16,454 nt of DNA from an uncultured Clostridia bacterium (GCA_900550765.1 URTC01000005.1:1-16454), one strand, 5' to 3'; shown: positions 8,087-14,881, counted from the first letter of the stretch. A program made the numbers and translations. The notes: generated by a model from the sequence alone, not told the origin.

Positions 8087-9096
8087 GTTATATAACCCAA
8101 TTTTTTGGCTGGATTTTCGACGGGATCAACGGCCTTACAAACAACTACGGTTTGTCGATCATTCTGTTTACGATCTTGTTCCGTCTGGCGCTATCTCCGT
8201 TTGATATTCGCAGCCGTATCGGGCAGCGGGAATATGCAGCCAAAATGCGAAAGATTCAGCCGGAGATCGATAGGATCAATAAGGCATATAAAAACAATCC
8301 TGAAAAAGCGCAGGCCCGTATGATGGAGATTCGTAAACAAGAGGGAATCGGCTTGATGCCCAAGGGCTGCGGTATGATGCTGATTACGTATCCGATTCTG
8401 ATCGCTTTTTTTGCCGTGTTCCGGAATTTAGCGGCAGAAAGACTGACGGAGCTTTCTATGCTGACGGATCCGCAGCAGATTGAGCAGTGGTTTGATACGA
8501 ATAGTTTCTTGTGGATCAAAAATATTTGGCAGCCGGATGTATTCTTTAACTTTGATCAGGGATGGGGACTTCGGCAGCTTTGGATTATTAAGGATATCAA
8601 TGGCTATATTCTGCCTCAGGCAGATCATATTGCCGGCGTGCTGCAGTCAGCTTTTAACGGCGGGTTGTTGGATGCCTATAATCCCAGTGGACTTGATCTT
8701 GCTTCGTTTGCCCAGCAGGTCAGCACGGGGTTGGAAGCAGCACGGATGTATGTTGCCGATACGTATGCGACTTCTGCCGCGTGGATCGGCGGTAACGGAT
8801 TTTATATTTTCCCGATTCTTGCCGGCGTTGTGCAGGTGCTGAGTTTTAATATGACCACGCAGCAGCCTATGGGGACAGGGGAGCAGGCAGAGCAAGCCGC
8901 AAAGAGCGGAAAGATTATGAAAATCATTTTTCCGCTGATGTTTGTGTATTTCTGCCTGATATCTTCCAGCGCACTGGCTATTTACTGGATTACTTCAAGT
9001 CTTTGCATGATCCTTTTGAATTTTGTGATCAATAAAGTGCTTGATGCCAGAGACAGGAAGAAGGAAGCATTACAAGCTGAAGGAGAAAATAAATAA
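8083..9096 (+). CDS. yidC: Membrane protein insertase YidC (Oxa1/SpoIIIJ family)
   Basis: Inserts and folds membrane proteins, alone or with SecYEG. The 337-residue protein starts at GTG (8083) in a GTGA overlap with yidD, with AGGAGAA upstream. Membrane segment 1 ends in FRLALSPF with Arg34, the conserved positively charged residue in the hydrophilic groove. A cytoplasmic hairpin of charged helices (about 45-90) follows, then membrane segment 2 (about 97-116). Further hydrophobic segments lie around 238-255, 280-305 and 305-325. Between segments 2 and 3 there is an extracytoplasmic loop of about 120 residues (117-238), longer than I expect for Gram-positive YidC. No lipobox cysteine is seen at the N terminus, unlike Bacillus SpoIIIJ. 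The C terminus is short and charged. Confidence 0.95.
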   Translation: MSYITQFFGWIFDGINGLTNNYGLSIILFTILFRLALSPFDIRSRIGQREYAAKMRKIQPEIDRINKAYKNNPEKAQARMMEIRKQEGIGLMPKGCGMMLITYPILIAFFAVFRNLAAERLTELSMLTDPQQIEQWFDTNSFLWIKNIWQPDVFFNFDQGWGLRQLWIIKDINGYILPQADHIAGVLQSAFNGGLLDAYNPSGLDLASFAQQVSTGLEAARMYVADTYATSAAWIGGNGFYIFPILAGVVQVLSFNMTTQQPMGTGEQAEQAAKSGKIMKIIFPLMFVYFCLISSSALAIYWITSSLCMILLNFVINKVLDARDRKKEALQAEGENK

Positions 9097-9854
9097 TGGC
9101 CAGGGTTATTGAGATAGAAGCTGAAACTGTCGATCAGGCTTTATATATGGGCTTGGAGCAGTTGAAGCTTTCCATTGATGAAATTGAAATGGAAGTATTG
9201 GATTACGGCAAAAAAGGCTTTATCGGTATCGGCAGCAAGCCCGCTAAGGTAAGGCTTACGGAGAGAAGCGAAGCTGTAATTCCTGATTTTGTATTGAATA
9301 AGGACAAGCCCAAAGAACGTGCGCCTCGTAGGGAGCGCAAGGAACGTCCGCGCAGAGAATACCGTGAAGAAGGTCAGCAGATGCTGAAGGAACCGTATTT
9401 TCCAGAGGGGACGGAATTTGTAGAAAATGAAGTTACTTCTTTTTTGAGCGGATTGATGCAGCTGATGCAGGTAGAAGGAACCATAAAAGCCGCCGAGACT
9501 GAAAACGGATTGTTGGTGAATTTAGAAGGGCCGGACATGGGCGTGCTGATCGGCCGCCGCGGGGAAACCCTGGATGCTATACAATATCTTTCTTCTTTGG
9601 TATATAATAAAGGAAAGGAAGATTATCATCGGGTGACGATAGATACAGAGAACTACCGGAAGAAAAGGGAGCTTACCTTGATAAAATTGGCCAGAAAGAT
9701 GGCCGGACAGGTAGCGCGTACCGGACGTAAAGTGGTTTTAGAGCCGATGAGTCCGTTTGAAAGAAGAATCATTCATTCTGCCTTGCAGAATGATAAGCTG
9801 GTTACGACTTATAGTGAAGGGGAAGAACCCAATCGACATGTGATTATCGATTAA
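9096..9854 (+). CDS. jag: RNA-binding protein Jag/KhpB (Jag_N, KH and R3H domains)
   Basis: Cytoplasmic RNA-binding protein found beside yidC in most Gram-positive bacteria; in streptococci and lactobacilli it is linked to cell elongation and division through RNA binding (KhpB/EloR). The 252 residues contain a Jag_N domain (1-55, with KKGFIGIGSKPAKV), a basic linker rich in Arg/Lys/Glu (70-95), a KH domain (about 105-180, GRRG at 153-156) and an R3H domain (about 187-247) with ERRIIHSAL and the ending SEGEEPNRHVIID. Its ATG shares one base with the yidC stop. It ends this operon; the mnmE gene often seen next is absent. Confidence 0.96.
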   Translation: MARVIEIEAETVDQALYMGLEQLKLSIDEIEMEVLDYGKKGFIGIGSKPAKVRLTERSEAVIPDFVLNKDKPKERAPRRERKERPRREYREEGQQMLKEPYFPEGTEFVENEVTSFLSGLMQLMQVEGTIKAAETENGLLVNLEGPDMGVLIGRRGETLDAIQYLSSLVYNKGKEDYHRVTIDTENYRKKRELTLIKLARKMAGQVARTGRKVVLEPMSPFERRIIHSALQNDKLVTTYSEGEEPNRHVIID

Positions 9855-9869
9855 AAGAACGGATAAAAA

Positions 9870-9892
9870 ATTCCGCTTTTTTAAAGCGGAAT
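9870..9892. terminator. Perfect hairpin after jag (terminator, direction ambiguous)
   Basis: A 10-bp perfect stem (9870-9879 with 9883-9892) and 3-base loop starts 15 bases after the jag stop, where the operon terminator is expected. However, the T-run follows it only on the minus strand (six T from the A-tract at 9865-9870). On the plus strand the hairpin is followed by CGGATGC. It may work mainly against transcription from the right. Confidence 0.55.
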
Positions 9893-9973
9893 CGGATGCT
9901 TGGAAAATATAGCAAAATATTCTAAAAGGAACGCGGGTTGGATTAACACCACATAAGGCAATAATTTGAAAAT

Positions 9974-10009
9974 AAACCGGCGGTGAGGATTGCTCCTTGC
10001 CGCCGGTTT
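9974..10009. terminator. Long GC-rich hairpin between jag and the sigma-like gene
   Basis: Stem of 10 bp (9974-9983 with 10000-10009, AAACCGGCGG and its complement) that can extend inward by weaker pairs. On the minus strand it is followed by TTTATTTTC, on the plus strand by CTGTATAATGG. It is the second hairpin here whose U-rich side faces left. Confidence 0.5.
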
Positions 10010-10018
10010 CTGTATAAT
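9990..10018 (+). promoter_or_regulatory. Possible promoter upstream of the sigma-like gene
   Basis: TTGCTC (9990-9995) and a perfect TATAAT (10013-10018) are 17 bases apart. The -35 is mediocre and the spacer overlaps the right arm of a hairpin. This would give a leader of about 115 nt before the gene at 10142. Confidence 0.4.
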
Positions 10019-10102
10019 GGTGACGAAAGAGTCACAAATTCGTGTTATAAAAATATTTCATAAAAATGCCTATCCAATTTGATACTGAGACACTAAATAA
10101 GC

Positions 10103-10116
10103 GTAATCATGATTAC
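10103..10116. promoter_or_regulatory. Perfect 14-bp palindrome ahead of the sigma-like gene
   Basis: GTAATCATGATTAC is its own reverse complement. It lies about 10 bases upstream of the AAAGGAGG ribosome binding site (10127-10134). A weak promoter (TTGATA at 10079-10084, 17-base spacer, CGTAAT) would overlap it. It is a candidate operator; no binding protein is identified. Confidence 0.35.
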
Positions 10117-10141
10117 ATATCTTTAGAAAGGAGGTAATCAC

Positions 10142-11599
10142 ATGCATCAGGACAAAATCATCCCTTATGTGGAACCGATATTTCATTTTTGCTGCAACAG
10201 ACTGAACAATCGTTGTGACGCGGAAGACCTATCCGGTGAAATCCTTTGCCATGTTCTCGATGGTATGCGGAAATACGAAATTGAAAATCTTGACGCTTGG
10301 ATCTGGCGAATCGCACATAACCGCTATGCAAAATTCATTGAGAAACAAAATAAAGTGAGGGTGGTTTTGTCAGAGGAGTACGCCGATTTGAATCCGGTAT
10401 ATGATGACTACGCAGACACTAACGATGAAAATACAGAACATCATTTTGAATCGGTTTTTCGGTGTCTGCATACGCTTTCCCAAATGTATCGGAACATTTT
10501 TGTAGATTATTATATTGGCGAAATGTCCGTCAGAGCACTTGCCCAAAAATATGAACTTCCGGAAACGACAATCAAATGGCGTCTGAACACAGGGCGTCAA
10601 AAAGTCAGAGAAAGGATAGGAATAAGACAAATGGAGAATATTTATAAAAGAATCAATTGGAATACCCTCGCTTGCAACGGCTCCATGGATTCCGACCGCT
10701 ATTTGCACACACAGCTTGCCCGCGCAATTTGCAAGGCAGCCTATGAAGAACCGCAAACCGTGGAAGAAATCAGTGTTCGCACGGGAATCCCCGCTATGTA
10801 TATTGAGGATGAGATTCCACGGCTGGAATACGGAGACGCCTTGTGTAAAATCGGGAAAAAGTATGCGGCGAACTTTATTGTCTTTCGGTTACAGGATCGA
10901 AAAATGGTGGAAACTGTTTCGGAACAAATGGTAAAAAAGATTGCGGATCGATTTGAGCAATTGTTTCAGAGTAAGACAGATACAGTAAATCGATTGAACT
11001 TCTATGGCCATGATTTTGGCATGGAGCGCTTAGGTCATTTTATCATACCATATGTTTTAAGGGAAAAAATCGGAGCGCTGAAAAGCAACCGTCTACAAAT
11101 GGAAAACGGTGCGTATCCACCACGCAAAGATGGCGGATACGGTTGGTTTATCGTGGAGGAAACCGCCGATGAAAACGAAATACCTGCGGAATATAACGTT
11201 GGTTGTAATGTGGCGGGCAATGATGGCGCAAACCAAGGCAAAAATTCGGAGTACATCTATTATTATTGGATTTCCAAATACTTTGACAATGGAATTTATC
11301 ATAATGGGGGAACGCGGTGGCTGTGTGCAAAGGATATCCTCCCCAAAAACTATGATGGTACTATAAACAAAAATTCGTTATCCGATGAAGATGCCGCAAG
11401 GCTGATTCAAAAAGGTCTTATTGTAAAAGAGGAAAATAAGTATCGACTGAATTTTGCCTGTTTTACGAAAGAAGAATTTGACGCATTTATCTCTATGTTT
11501 TGCATAAATGACGAAGAGCTTGAAAATCTGCTTTTGGAATGGATCGTTTCGGTGCGGAAAAGTTTCTCAAAATTTGTACCTAAACGCCTGGAACCATAA
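10142..11599 (+). CDS. Sigma-70 family (ECF-like) protein with long C-terminal extension, ending at an in-frame TAA
   Basis: The N-terminal part resembles an ECF sigma factor. Region 2 (about residues 5-75) has DAEDLSGEI, DAWIWRIAHNRYAKF. Region 4 (about 105-165) has LAQKYELPETTIKWRLNTGRQKVRERI, the helix-turn-helix for the -35 element. The remaining 320 residues include another helix-turn-helix-like stretch (about 190-235: EEPQTVEEISVRTGIPAMYIEDEI) and an aromatic-rich region of unknown function, perhaps a sensor. An excellent AAAGGAGG lies 7 bases from the ATG. The frame does not end naturally: after TAA at 11597-11599 it stays open for 49 protein-like codons. The encoded protein is therefore probably truncated at its C terminus. 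No anti-sigma gene is adjacent. Targets are unknown. Confidence 0.75.
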   Translation: MHQDKIIPYVEPIFHFCCNRLNNRCDAEDLSGEILCHVLDGMRKYEIENLDAWIWRIAHNRYAKFIEKQNKVRVVLSEEYADLNPVYDDYADTNDENTEHHFESVFRCLHTLSQMYRNIFVDYYIGEMSVRALAQKYELPETTIKWRLNTGRQKVRERIGIRQMENIYKRINWNTLACNGSMDSDRYLHTQLARAICKAAYEEPQTVEEISVRTGIPAMYIEDEIPRLEYGDALCKIGKKYAANFIVFRLQDRKMVETVSEQMVKKIADRFEQLFQSKTDTVNRLNFYGHDFGMERLGHFIIPYVLREKIGALKSNRLQMENGAYPPRKDGGYGWFIVEETADENEIPAEYNVGCNVAGNDGANQGKNSEYIYYYWISKYFDNGIYHNGGTRWLCAKDILPKNYDGTINKNSLSDEDAARLIQKGLIVKEENKYRLNFACFTKEEFDAFISMFCINDEELENLLLEWIVSVRKSFSKFVPKRLEP

Positions 11600-11749
11600 A
11601 TCAACCAATGGGTTTCCCTATACCTTTTTCAAATTGTCGGCTATGTGACGGACGAATTGATCCGCAGAGGCGTTCTTGAAAAGCCATCGCCGGATCGCCC
11701 TTTTACAGATGGCGTGTTTTATGTGTCAGGCAAATATATTAACCCATGA
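11600..11749 (+). pseudogene. In-frame C-terminal continuation of the sigma-like gene beyond the TAA
   Basis: Directly after the TAA, the same frame reads INQWVSLYLFQIVGYVTDEL, then a segment containing RRGVLEKPSPDRPF, ending GKYINP and TGA (11747-11749). The amphipathic composition and tidy ending look like the real end of the gene. A single C-to-T change (CAA to TAA) would explain the stop. Alternatives are a sequencing error or partial stop readthrough. Confidence 0.65.
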
Positions 11750-11869
11750 TGTAAAGAGTTTTTCCAAAAGATAAGTATCTAAGGTTTAACGCAAACAAAT
11801 GCGATGAAAATACAAACCGAAAAAACAATCACCGGAGCGATAAAAAATGTCACATATCATAACAAGCAG

Positions 11870-11891
11870 GGAAACTGTGCGGACAGTTTCC
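11870..11891. repeat. 9-bp inverted repeat hairpin
   Basis: GGAAACTGT (11870-11878) pairs perfectly with 11883-11891 around a 4-base loop GCGG. It lies just before the next hairpin and may belong to the same termination region. Confidence 0.5.
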
Positions 11892-11895
11892 GCAT

Positions 11896-11918
11896 AAATC
11901 GGCTTTAAGCGCCGATTT
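11896..11918 (+). terminator. Probable terminator of the sigma-like gene
   Basis: An 8-bp stem AAATCGGC (11896-11903) with its complement at 11911-11918 and a 7-base loop, followed by TTCATTT. It is a modest intrinsic terminator on the plus strand, about 150 bases beyond the TGA of the full-length frame. Confidence 0.5.
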
Positions 11919-11950
11919 TCATTTATGGAGTCCCCTAATATTCCTAAAAC

Positions 11951-11988
11951 GATACGGTGCAGCACCTTCATCGGTGCTGCACCGTATC
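11951..11988. repeat. Perfect 16-bp inverted repeat
   Basis: GATACGGTGCAGCACC (11951-11966) pairs without mismatch with 11973-11988 around a 6-base loop. On the minus strand it is followed by GTTTTAGG, so it could end the DUF1836 transcript, whose stop is about 117 bases upstream in that direction. Its GC-rich, very regular form also resembles a palindromic repeat unit or mobile-element end. Confidence 0.6.
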
Positions 11989-12104
11989 CTCTATATGAAT
12001 ACTTCCTCATCTGGCGTTGCATGTACCCGGTTCCTTTTTTATTTTATAGGAAATTGATCTTTGGGAGGCAATATATTTTATGGGAACTGAAAAGACAACA
12101 GGAA

Positions 12105-12638
12105 TTATGACTTTTTTTTCGGTTCTTTTTCTTCATGACTCTGCTGCGAAAGAATGTTTACGGCACTTTCCGCCATGGTGTGGTTGACTGCCGCACTTAC
12201 GGCAAATTTCAGTGCGCAGACTAAAGGTTCTTCCTCGGGATAGGCATTTTGCGCTACTTTTTTAAATTCACTTTCATAGGTTTCAACAAAAGCATTAAAA
12301 AAGCCGTCCATTCCTGCGGCTTGGGCCTGCTCCTCGATCATGCGGCTGATGACCGGGATGGGAAGCTGACGCTTCATCAGACAAATAACTAATAGCCGAG
12401 CAATATGCAGCCGGGAATATTTCTTTTTTACCGGCGCCGGAAGTACATTCATTTTTACGTAATTATTGATCATCGAAGGCGTTAAAAGATCCTCTGAAAG
12501 CATGTACGGTCCTAAATATTTTTGCATCAATACGATAACTTGATCCATGTATAGCTCTAACTCGGGAAGATGTTTCCAGCGCGGCAGATTATGCTGAGCC
12601 ACTTTTTTATTAAATTCTTGCAGCTGTTCCTGTATCAT
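12105..12638 (-). CDS. DUF1836 domain-containing protein (MerR-like helix-turn-helix)
   Basis: A 177-residue cytosolic protein matching the DUF1836 family of Bacillota, uncharacterised proteins with a MerR-like DNA-binding region. The segment at about 48-95 (LTPSMINNYVKMNVLPAPV, then KKKYSRLHIARLLVICLMK) is the diagnostic part, combining a helix-turn-helix with a basic wing. The middle is helical (SRMIEEQAQAAGMDGFFNAF) and the C terminus is charged and lysine-rich. GAGGTG lies 7 bases before the ATG, and a good promoter (12669-12697) is upstream. It is divergent from the SGNH hydrolase gene, with an inverted repeat between them, so it may control itself and that neighbour. This is inference from layout only. 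Confidence 0.85.
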   Translation of the reverse strand: MIQEQLQEFNKKVAQHNLPRWKHLPELELYMDQVIVLMQKYLGPYMLSEDLLTPSMINNYVKMNVLPAPVKKKYSRLHIARLLVICLMKRQLPIPVISRMIEEQAQAAGMDGFFNAFVETYESEFKKVAQNAYPEEEPLVCALKFAVSAAVNHTMAESAVNILSQQSHEEKEPKKKS

Positions 12639-12668
12639 TTTTCGTCACCTCGGGTATAATTCAAACAT

Positions 12669-12697
12669 AGTATAGCATAATAAGTTTAATATTGCAA
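12669..12697 (-). promoter_or_regulatory. Promoter of the DUF1836 gene
   Basis: On the minus strand TTGCAA (12697-12692) and TATACT (12674-12669) are 17 bases apart. The -35 hexamer is also the inner part of an inverted repeat arm. Confidence 0.65.
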
Positions 12698-12719
12698 ACG
12701 AAGTTTTATAAGTTTGCAA
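12692..12719. promoter_or_regulatory. Inverted repeat between divergent DUF1836 and SGNH genes (candidate operator)
   Basis: TTGCAAAC (12692-12699) and its exact reverse complement GTTTGCAA (12712-12719) are separated by 12 bases. One arm covers the DUF1836 -35 and the other ends 7 bases before the -35 of the opposite promoter. This is the position expected for a shared operator, perhaps bound by the DUF1836 protein. Confidence 0.45.
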
Positions 12720-12725
12720 AAATAG

Positions 12726-12752
12726 TTGACAATACAGATAGAATGATATAAT
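12726..12752 (+). promoter_or_regulatory. Promoter of the SGNH hydrolase gene
   Basis: Perfect TTGACA (12726-12731) and a TATAAT (12747-12752) with an extended -10 (TGATATAAT). The spacer is only 15 bases, which the extended -10 may offset. Confidence 0.6.
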
Positions 12753-12815
12753 ATAGTATTGAAAACTAAGTAACAAAGTAATGCAAGCTGTTTTTTTGAT
12801 TAAGGAGTGATTGTT

Positions 12816-13508
12816 TTGGCAAAGATACAAATTTACGGGGATTCCATTTTGCGCGGAGTGACACTCAATGAGGAAACTCAGCGCTATTATATCAATGATG
12901 CGATTGGCATTGATGCCTTAGCCAAGGATATTCATGCGGAGGTAGCTAATTTTTCTAAGTTTGGCTGCACCGTGCAAAAGGGAATACATCTTGTACAGAA
13001 TAATTTGGAAAAGGGCGCCGTTTGTGATTATGCTTTGGTGGAATACGGCGGAAATGACAGCGACTTTAACTGGGCAAAAATTGCTGAAGAACCGGAACAG
13101 GAGCATCTTTCTAATACGCCGTTGGAAAAGTTCCGTGAGCTTTATAAAAAAATGGTGGTGTCGTTAAAAAACAACGGAATTATTCCTATACTGGCGACGC
13201 TTCCTCCGGTAGATGCTGAAAGATATTTTTCCTGGATCTGCCGCTATGGTTTGAATATAGAAAACATTTTGCTCTGGGTGGGCGATGTTTTTGCCATTTA
13301 CCGCTATCAGGAACAATATTCCCGTACCGTTGAGGCTATTGCTGTGGAAACGAGGTGTGAGTGCATTGATTTTCGTGCGGCATTTATTAAAAATCGTAAG
13401 ATTAAAGATCTGTTTTGTTCTGACGGGATTCATCCCAGCGTAAAAGGACAGACGCTTATCAACCAGGAGCTTTCCCGTTTTGTCAAGAAAAAAGCCCTTG
13501 AGGCATAA
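12816..13508 (+). CDS. SGNH/GDSL-family hydrolase (cytosolic esterase or acylhydrolase)
   Basis: A 230-residue protein of the SGNH hydrolase superfamily, which cleaves ester or acyl bonds. Block I is GDS at 8-10 (nucleophile Ser10), block III is GGND at 78-81 (oxyanion-hole Asn80), and block V is SDGIHPS near 202-208 (Asp203, His206). No signal peptide is seen, so it probably acts in the cytosol; the substrate is unknown. Start choice: a GTG at 12807 overlaps the AAGGAG (12802-12807), so the TTG at 12816, 8 bases after it, is preferred and gives MAKIQIYGDS. The gene has its own promoter and a strong downstream terminator, so it appears monocistronic. It is divergent from the DUF1836 gene. Confidence 0.88.
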   Translation: MAKIQIYGDSILRGVTLNEETQRYYINDAIGIDALAKDIHAEVANFSKFGCTVQKGIHLVQNNLEKGAVCDYALVEYGGNDSDFNWAKIAEEPEQEHLSNTPLEKFRELYKKMVVSLKNNGIIPILATLPPVDAERYFSWICRYGLNIENILLWVGDVFAIYRYQEQYSRTVEAIAVETRCECIDFRAAFIKNRKIKDLFCSDGIHPSVKGQTLINQELSRFVKKKALEA

Positions 13509-13511
13509 AAT

Positions 13512-13549
13512 AAAACAGGCTGAAACAAAGCAATGTTTCAGCCTGTTTT
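13512..13549. terminator. Bidirectional terminator between convergent SGNH and thiN genes
   Basis: A perfect 15-bp stem (13512-13526 with 13535-13549) and 8-base loop. It is flanked by A-tracts on the left and T-tracts on the right, so either strand reads hairpin plus T-run. It fills the gap between the two convergent stops. Confidence 0.92.
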
Positions 13550-14161
13550 TTATGGATCACAATGAATGGTGCCGGAGGATTTCTTTTCGGTAATAACCAA
13601 TACCGGTTTATCGGCGTTGATTTTAGCATGCGCAGTCGGTTCATTGCTTAAGCCTAAAGGAAATTCGGGAGAAAAATCCAGAGTTCCGCTGTAGAGAAAG
13701 CCGGATAACAGAACCTTACATTTTTCAAAAGCAAAGATACTGACGTATCCGGTGCAATGCTCCAGTACCGCACGGCTGCATACCTGAAGCTTTTGATTTT
13801 TTGCATATAAAATGGCATGGCAACCGTGTCGATACAGCCACAGCAGCAGTTGGACATTGGCTATGGTATGATCAAACCGTTCTCCGCCCCAGGCACCGTA
13901 AAGCCTGAAATCATGGTATCCGCGGGCAAGCCCTTCTTGAATACACATAAAAATATCGGATTCATCCTTTTGCGCCTGTAATTTGACAACTTGTTTTCCC
14001 TGTGGAACAAAGCCGAGGGAGTCAAAATCGCCTACAATGATATCCGGGTCCTTTTCTAAATACAGCAGTCCCTTGTCTGCTGCGATAATCAGATCCTCCG
14101 GGTTAATAGTCAGATCCTCTTTAAAAAAATCTCCTGCACCGATAATATGGCAGATTCCCAT
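13550..14161 (-). CDS. thiN: Thiamine pyrophosphokinase
   Basis: Transfers pyrophosphate from ATP to thiamine, giving the cofactor thiamine diphosphate. The 203-residue protein shows the family's conserved acidic and glycine motifs: AADKG (27-31), IIVGDFDS (41-48), KDESD (65-69) and GGERFDHTIANV (92-103), which form the substrate and metal site between the two domains. The C-terminal thiamine-binding beta domain includes GLSNEPTAHA. Start choice: a GTG at 14170 overlaps the AAGGAG, while the ATG at 14161 sits 8 bases after it and begins MGICHIIGAG, as expected. The ribosome binding site overlaps the stop of the upstream regulator gene, so the two are probably co-transcribed. No thiamine riboswitch is seen. 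Confidence 0.93.
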   Translation of the reverse strand: MGICHIIGAGDFFKEDLTINPEDLIIAADKGLLYLEKDPDIIVGDFDSLGFVPQGKQVVKLQAQKDESDIFMCIQEGLARGYHDFRLYGAWGGERFDHTIANVQLLLWLYRHGCHAILYAKNQKLQVCSRAVLEHCTGYVSIFAFEKCKVLLSGFLYSGTLDFSPEFPLGLSNEPTAHAKINADKPVLVITEKKSSGTIHCDP

Positions 14162-14173
14162 ATAATACACTCC

Positions 14174-14803
14174 TTAATAAAACAGGGTAAAATTTCGTCC
14201 TTTTGAGATCAGCAAGCCTTCCTCTTTCATTTTTTTGATTTCCCGAAACATGGCACTGCGGTCTACGCACAGATAATCTGCAAGATCACTCAGCGTCTGC
14301 GGCAGAACGATATGCCGCCGTTTTTGTCGGCCCTGGAGCAAGCTGAAATAAGCCGTCAGTTTACCGCGCGTTGTGCGCTGCGAGAGGATATTGATTTTGG
14401 ACGAAAGTTCCCGGGTGCGCCGGCTTATCAGCTGCAGGACGTTGCTCACCAGACGGCTGTGACATTCACAGGCATTTTCACATTGACGGATCAGGCGTGC
14501 ATAATCAATGTAGAGTACGATACAGTCACTGCTGAATACGATATAGGTATCCTCTGCATAAGAAAACAAGCCGCCAAAGATACTTCCCTCGGTTAGCTGC
14601 TCCAAAATCATGCGGTTTCCGTTTTCATCAAACCAAACGATACCGGCAGTTCCCTTTTGCAGAACACAGACGTTTTCTGATTCGGTATGACCCAAAAGTA
14701 AGGTATCATCTTTGGAAAAATTTTTCGTTTGCATATTAAAGCACGTATGCATATGGTTGAAATCATCGGTTGAAATGCTAGAAAAAACAGGAAAAACCTC
14801 CAT
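14174..14803 (-). CDS. Crp/Fnr-family transcriptional regulator with a C-x3-C-x-C motif
   Basis: A 209-residue regulator. Residues about 8-115 form the cyclic-nucleotide-binding beta-barrel fold (GTAGIVWFDENG, EGSIFGGLF). About 115-140 is the dimer helix, and the C terminus has a winged helix-turn-helix (TLSDLADYLCVDRSAMFREI, about 170-189). Six cysteines lie in the sensor part, including Cys108, Cys112 and Cys114 at the start of the dimer helix. This hints at redox or metal sensing rather than cAMP binding, though the ligand is unknown. AGGTG lies 5 bases before the ATG. It is upstream of thiN on the same strand and divergent from nrdD; the shared region contains a Crp/Fnr-like palindrome. 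An activator of anaerobic metabolism genes, including nrdD, is a reasonable inference. Confidence 0.88.
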   Translation of the reverse strand: MEVFPVFSSISTDDFNHMHTCFNMQTKNFSKDDTLLLGHTESENVCVLQKGTAGIVWFDENGNRMILEQLTEGSIFGGLFSYAEDTYIVFSSDCIVLYIDYARLIRQCENACECHSRLVSNVLQLISRRTRELSSKINILSQRTTRGKLTAYFSLLQGRQKRRHIVLPQTLSDLADYLCVDRSAMFREIKKMKEEGLLISKGRNFTLFY

Positions 14804-14820
14804 AAAATCACCTAAAAAGC

Positions 14821-14868
14821 ATACAGAATATAGTAAAAATTGTAAAATGAATTTACTACATCTTGTAT
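14821..14868. promoter_or_regulatory. Two NrdR-box-like sequences spaced 32 bp
   Basis: ATACAGAATATAGTAA (14821-14836) and TTACTACATCTTGTAT (14853-14868) each resemble the NrdR box consensus (about 11 of 16 positions by eye, including the C-w near the left and T-w-G-w on the right). Their starts are exactly 32 bp apart. NrdR is the nucleotide-sensing repressor of ribonucleotide reductase genes and binds paired boxes about 31-32 bp apart. The first box also covers the likely -10 (AATATA, 14827-14832) of the Crp/Fnr gene. Confidence 0.55.
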
Positions 14869-14881
14869 TTTACCACTAAAA

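Larger units (their letters stand above)
11750..12104. other. Gene-free interval rich in hairpins
   Basis: About 350 bases with no credible gene. Short frames here (for example a 34-codon frame from 11804) have no ribosome binding site or recognisable product. The interval contains three perfect hairpins, annotated separately, and an A/T-rich stretch before the end of the DUF1836 gene. Confidence 0.6.

Noticed and set aside
11804..11908. Short plus-strand frame of 34 codons (MKIQTEKTITGAIKNV...)
   Set aside because: Its end is formed by hairpin arms, there is no ribosome binding site upstream, and the composition is not convincing; possibly a remnant.
11786..12022. 78-codon minus-strand frame in the gap after the sigma-like gene
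   Set aside because: It runs through two perfect hairpins, has no convincing ribosome binding site and no recognisable domain.
12080..12187. Plus-strand frame starting MGTEKTTGIM with GGGAGG upstream
   Set aside because: The start signal is attractive, but the frame is mostly antisense to the end of the DUF1836 gene and too short to support.
14170..14260. Thiamine (TPP) riboswitch upstream of thiN
   Set aside because: thiN follows the regulator gene with no intergenic space, so there is no room for a riboswitch.
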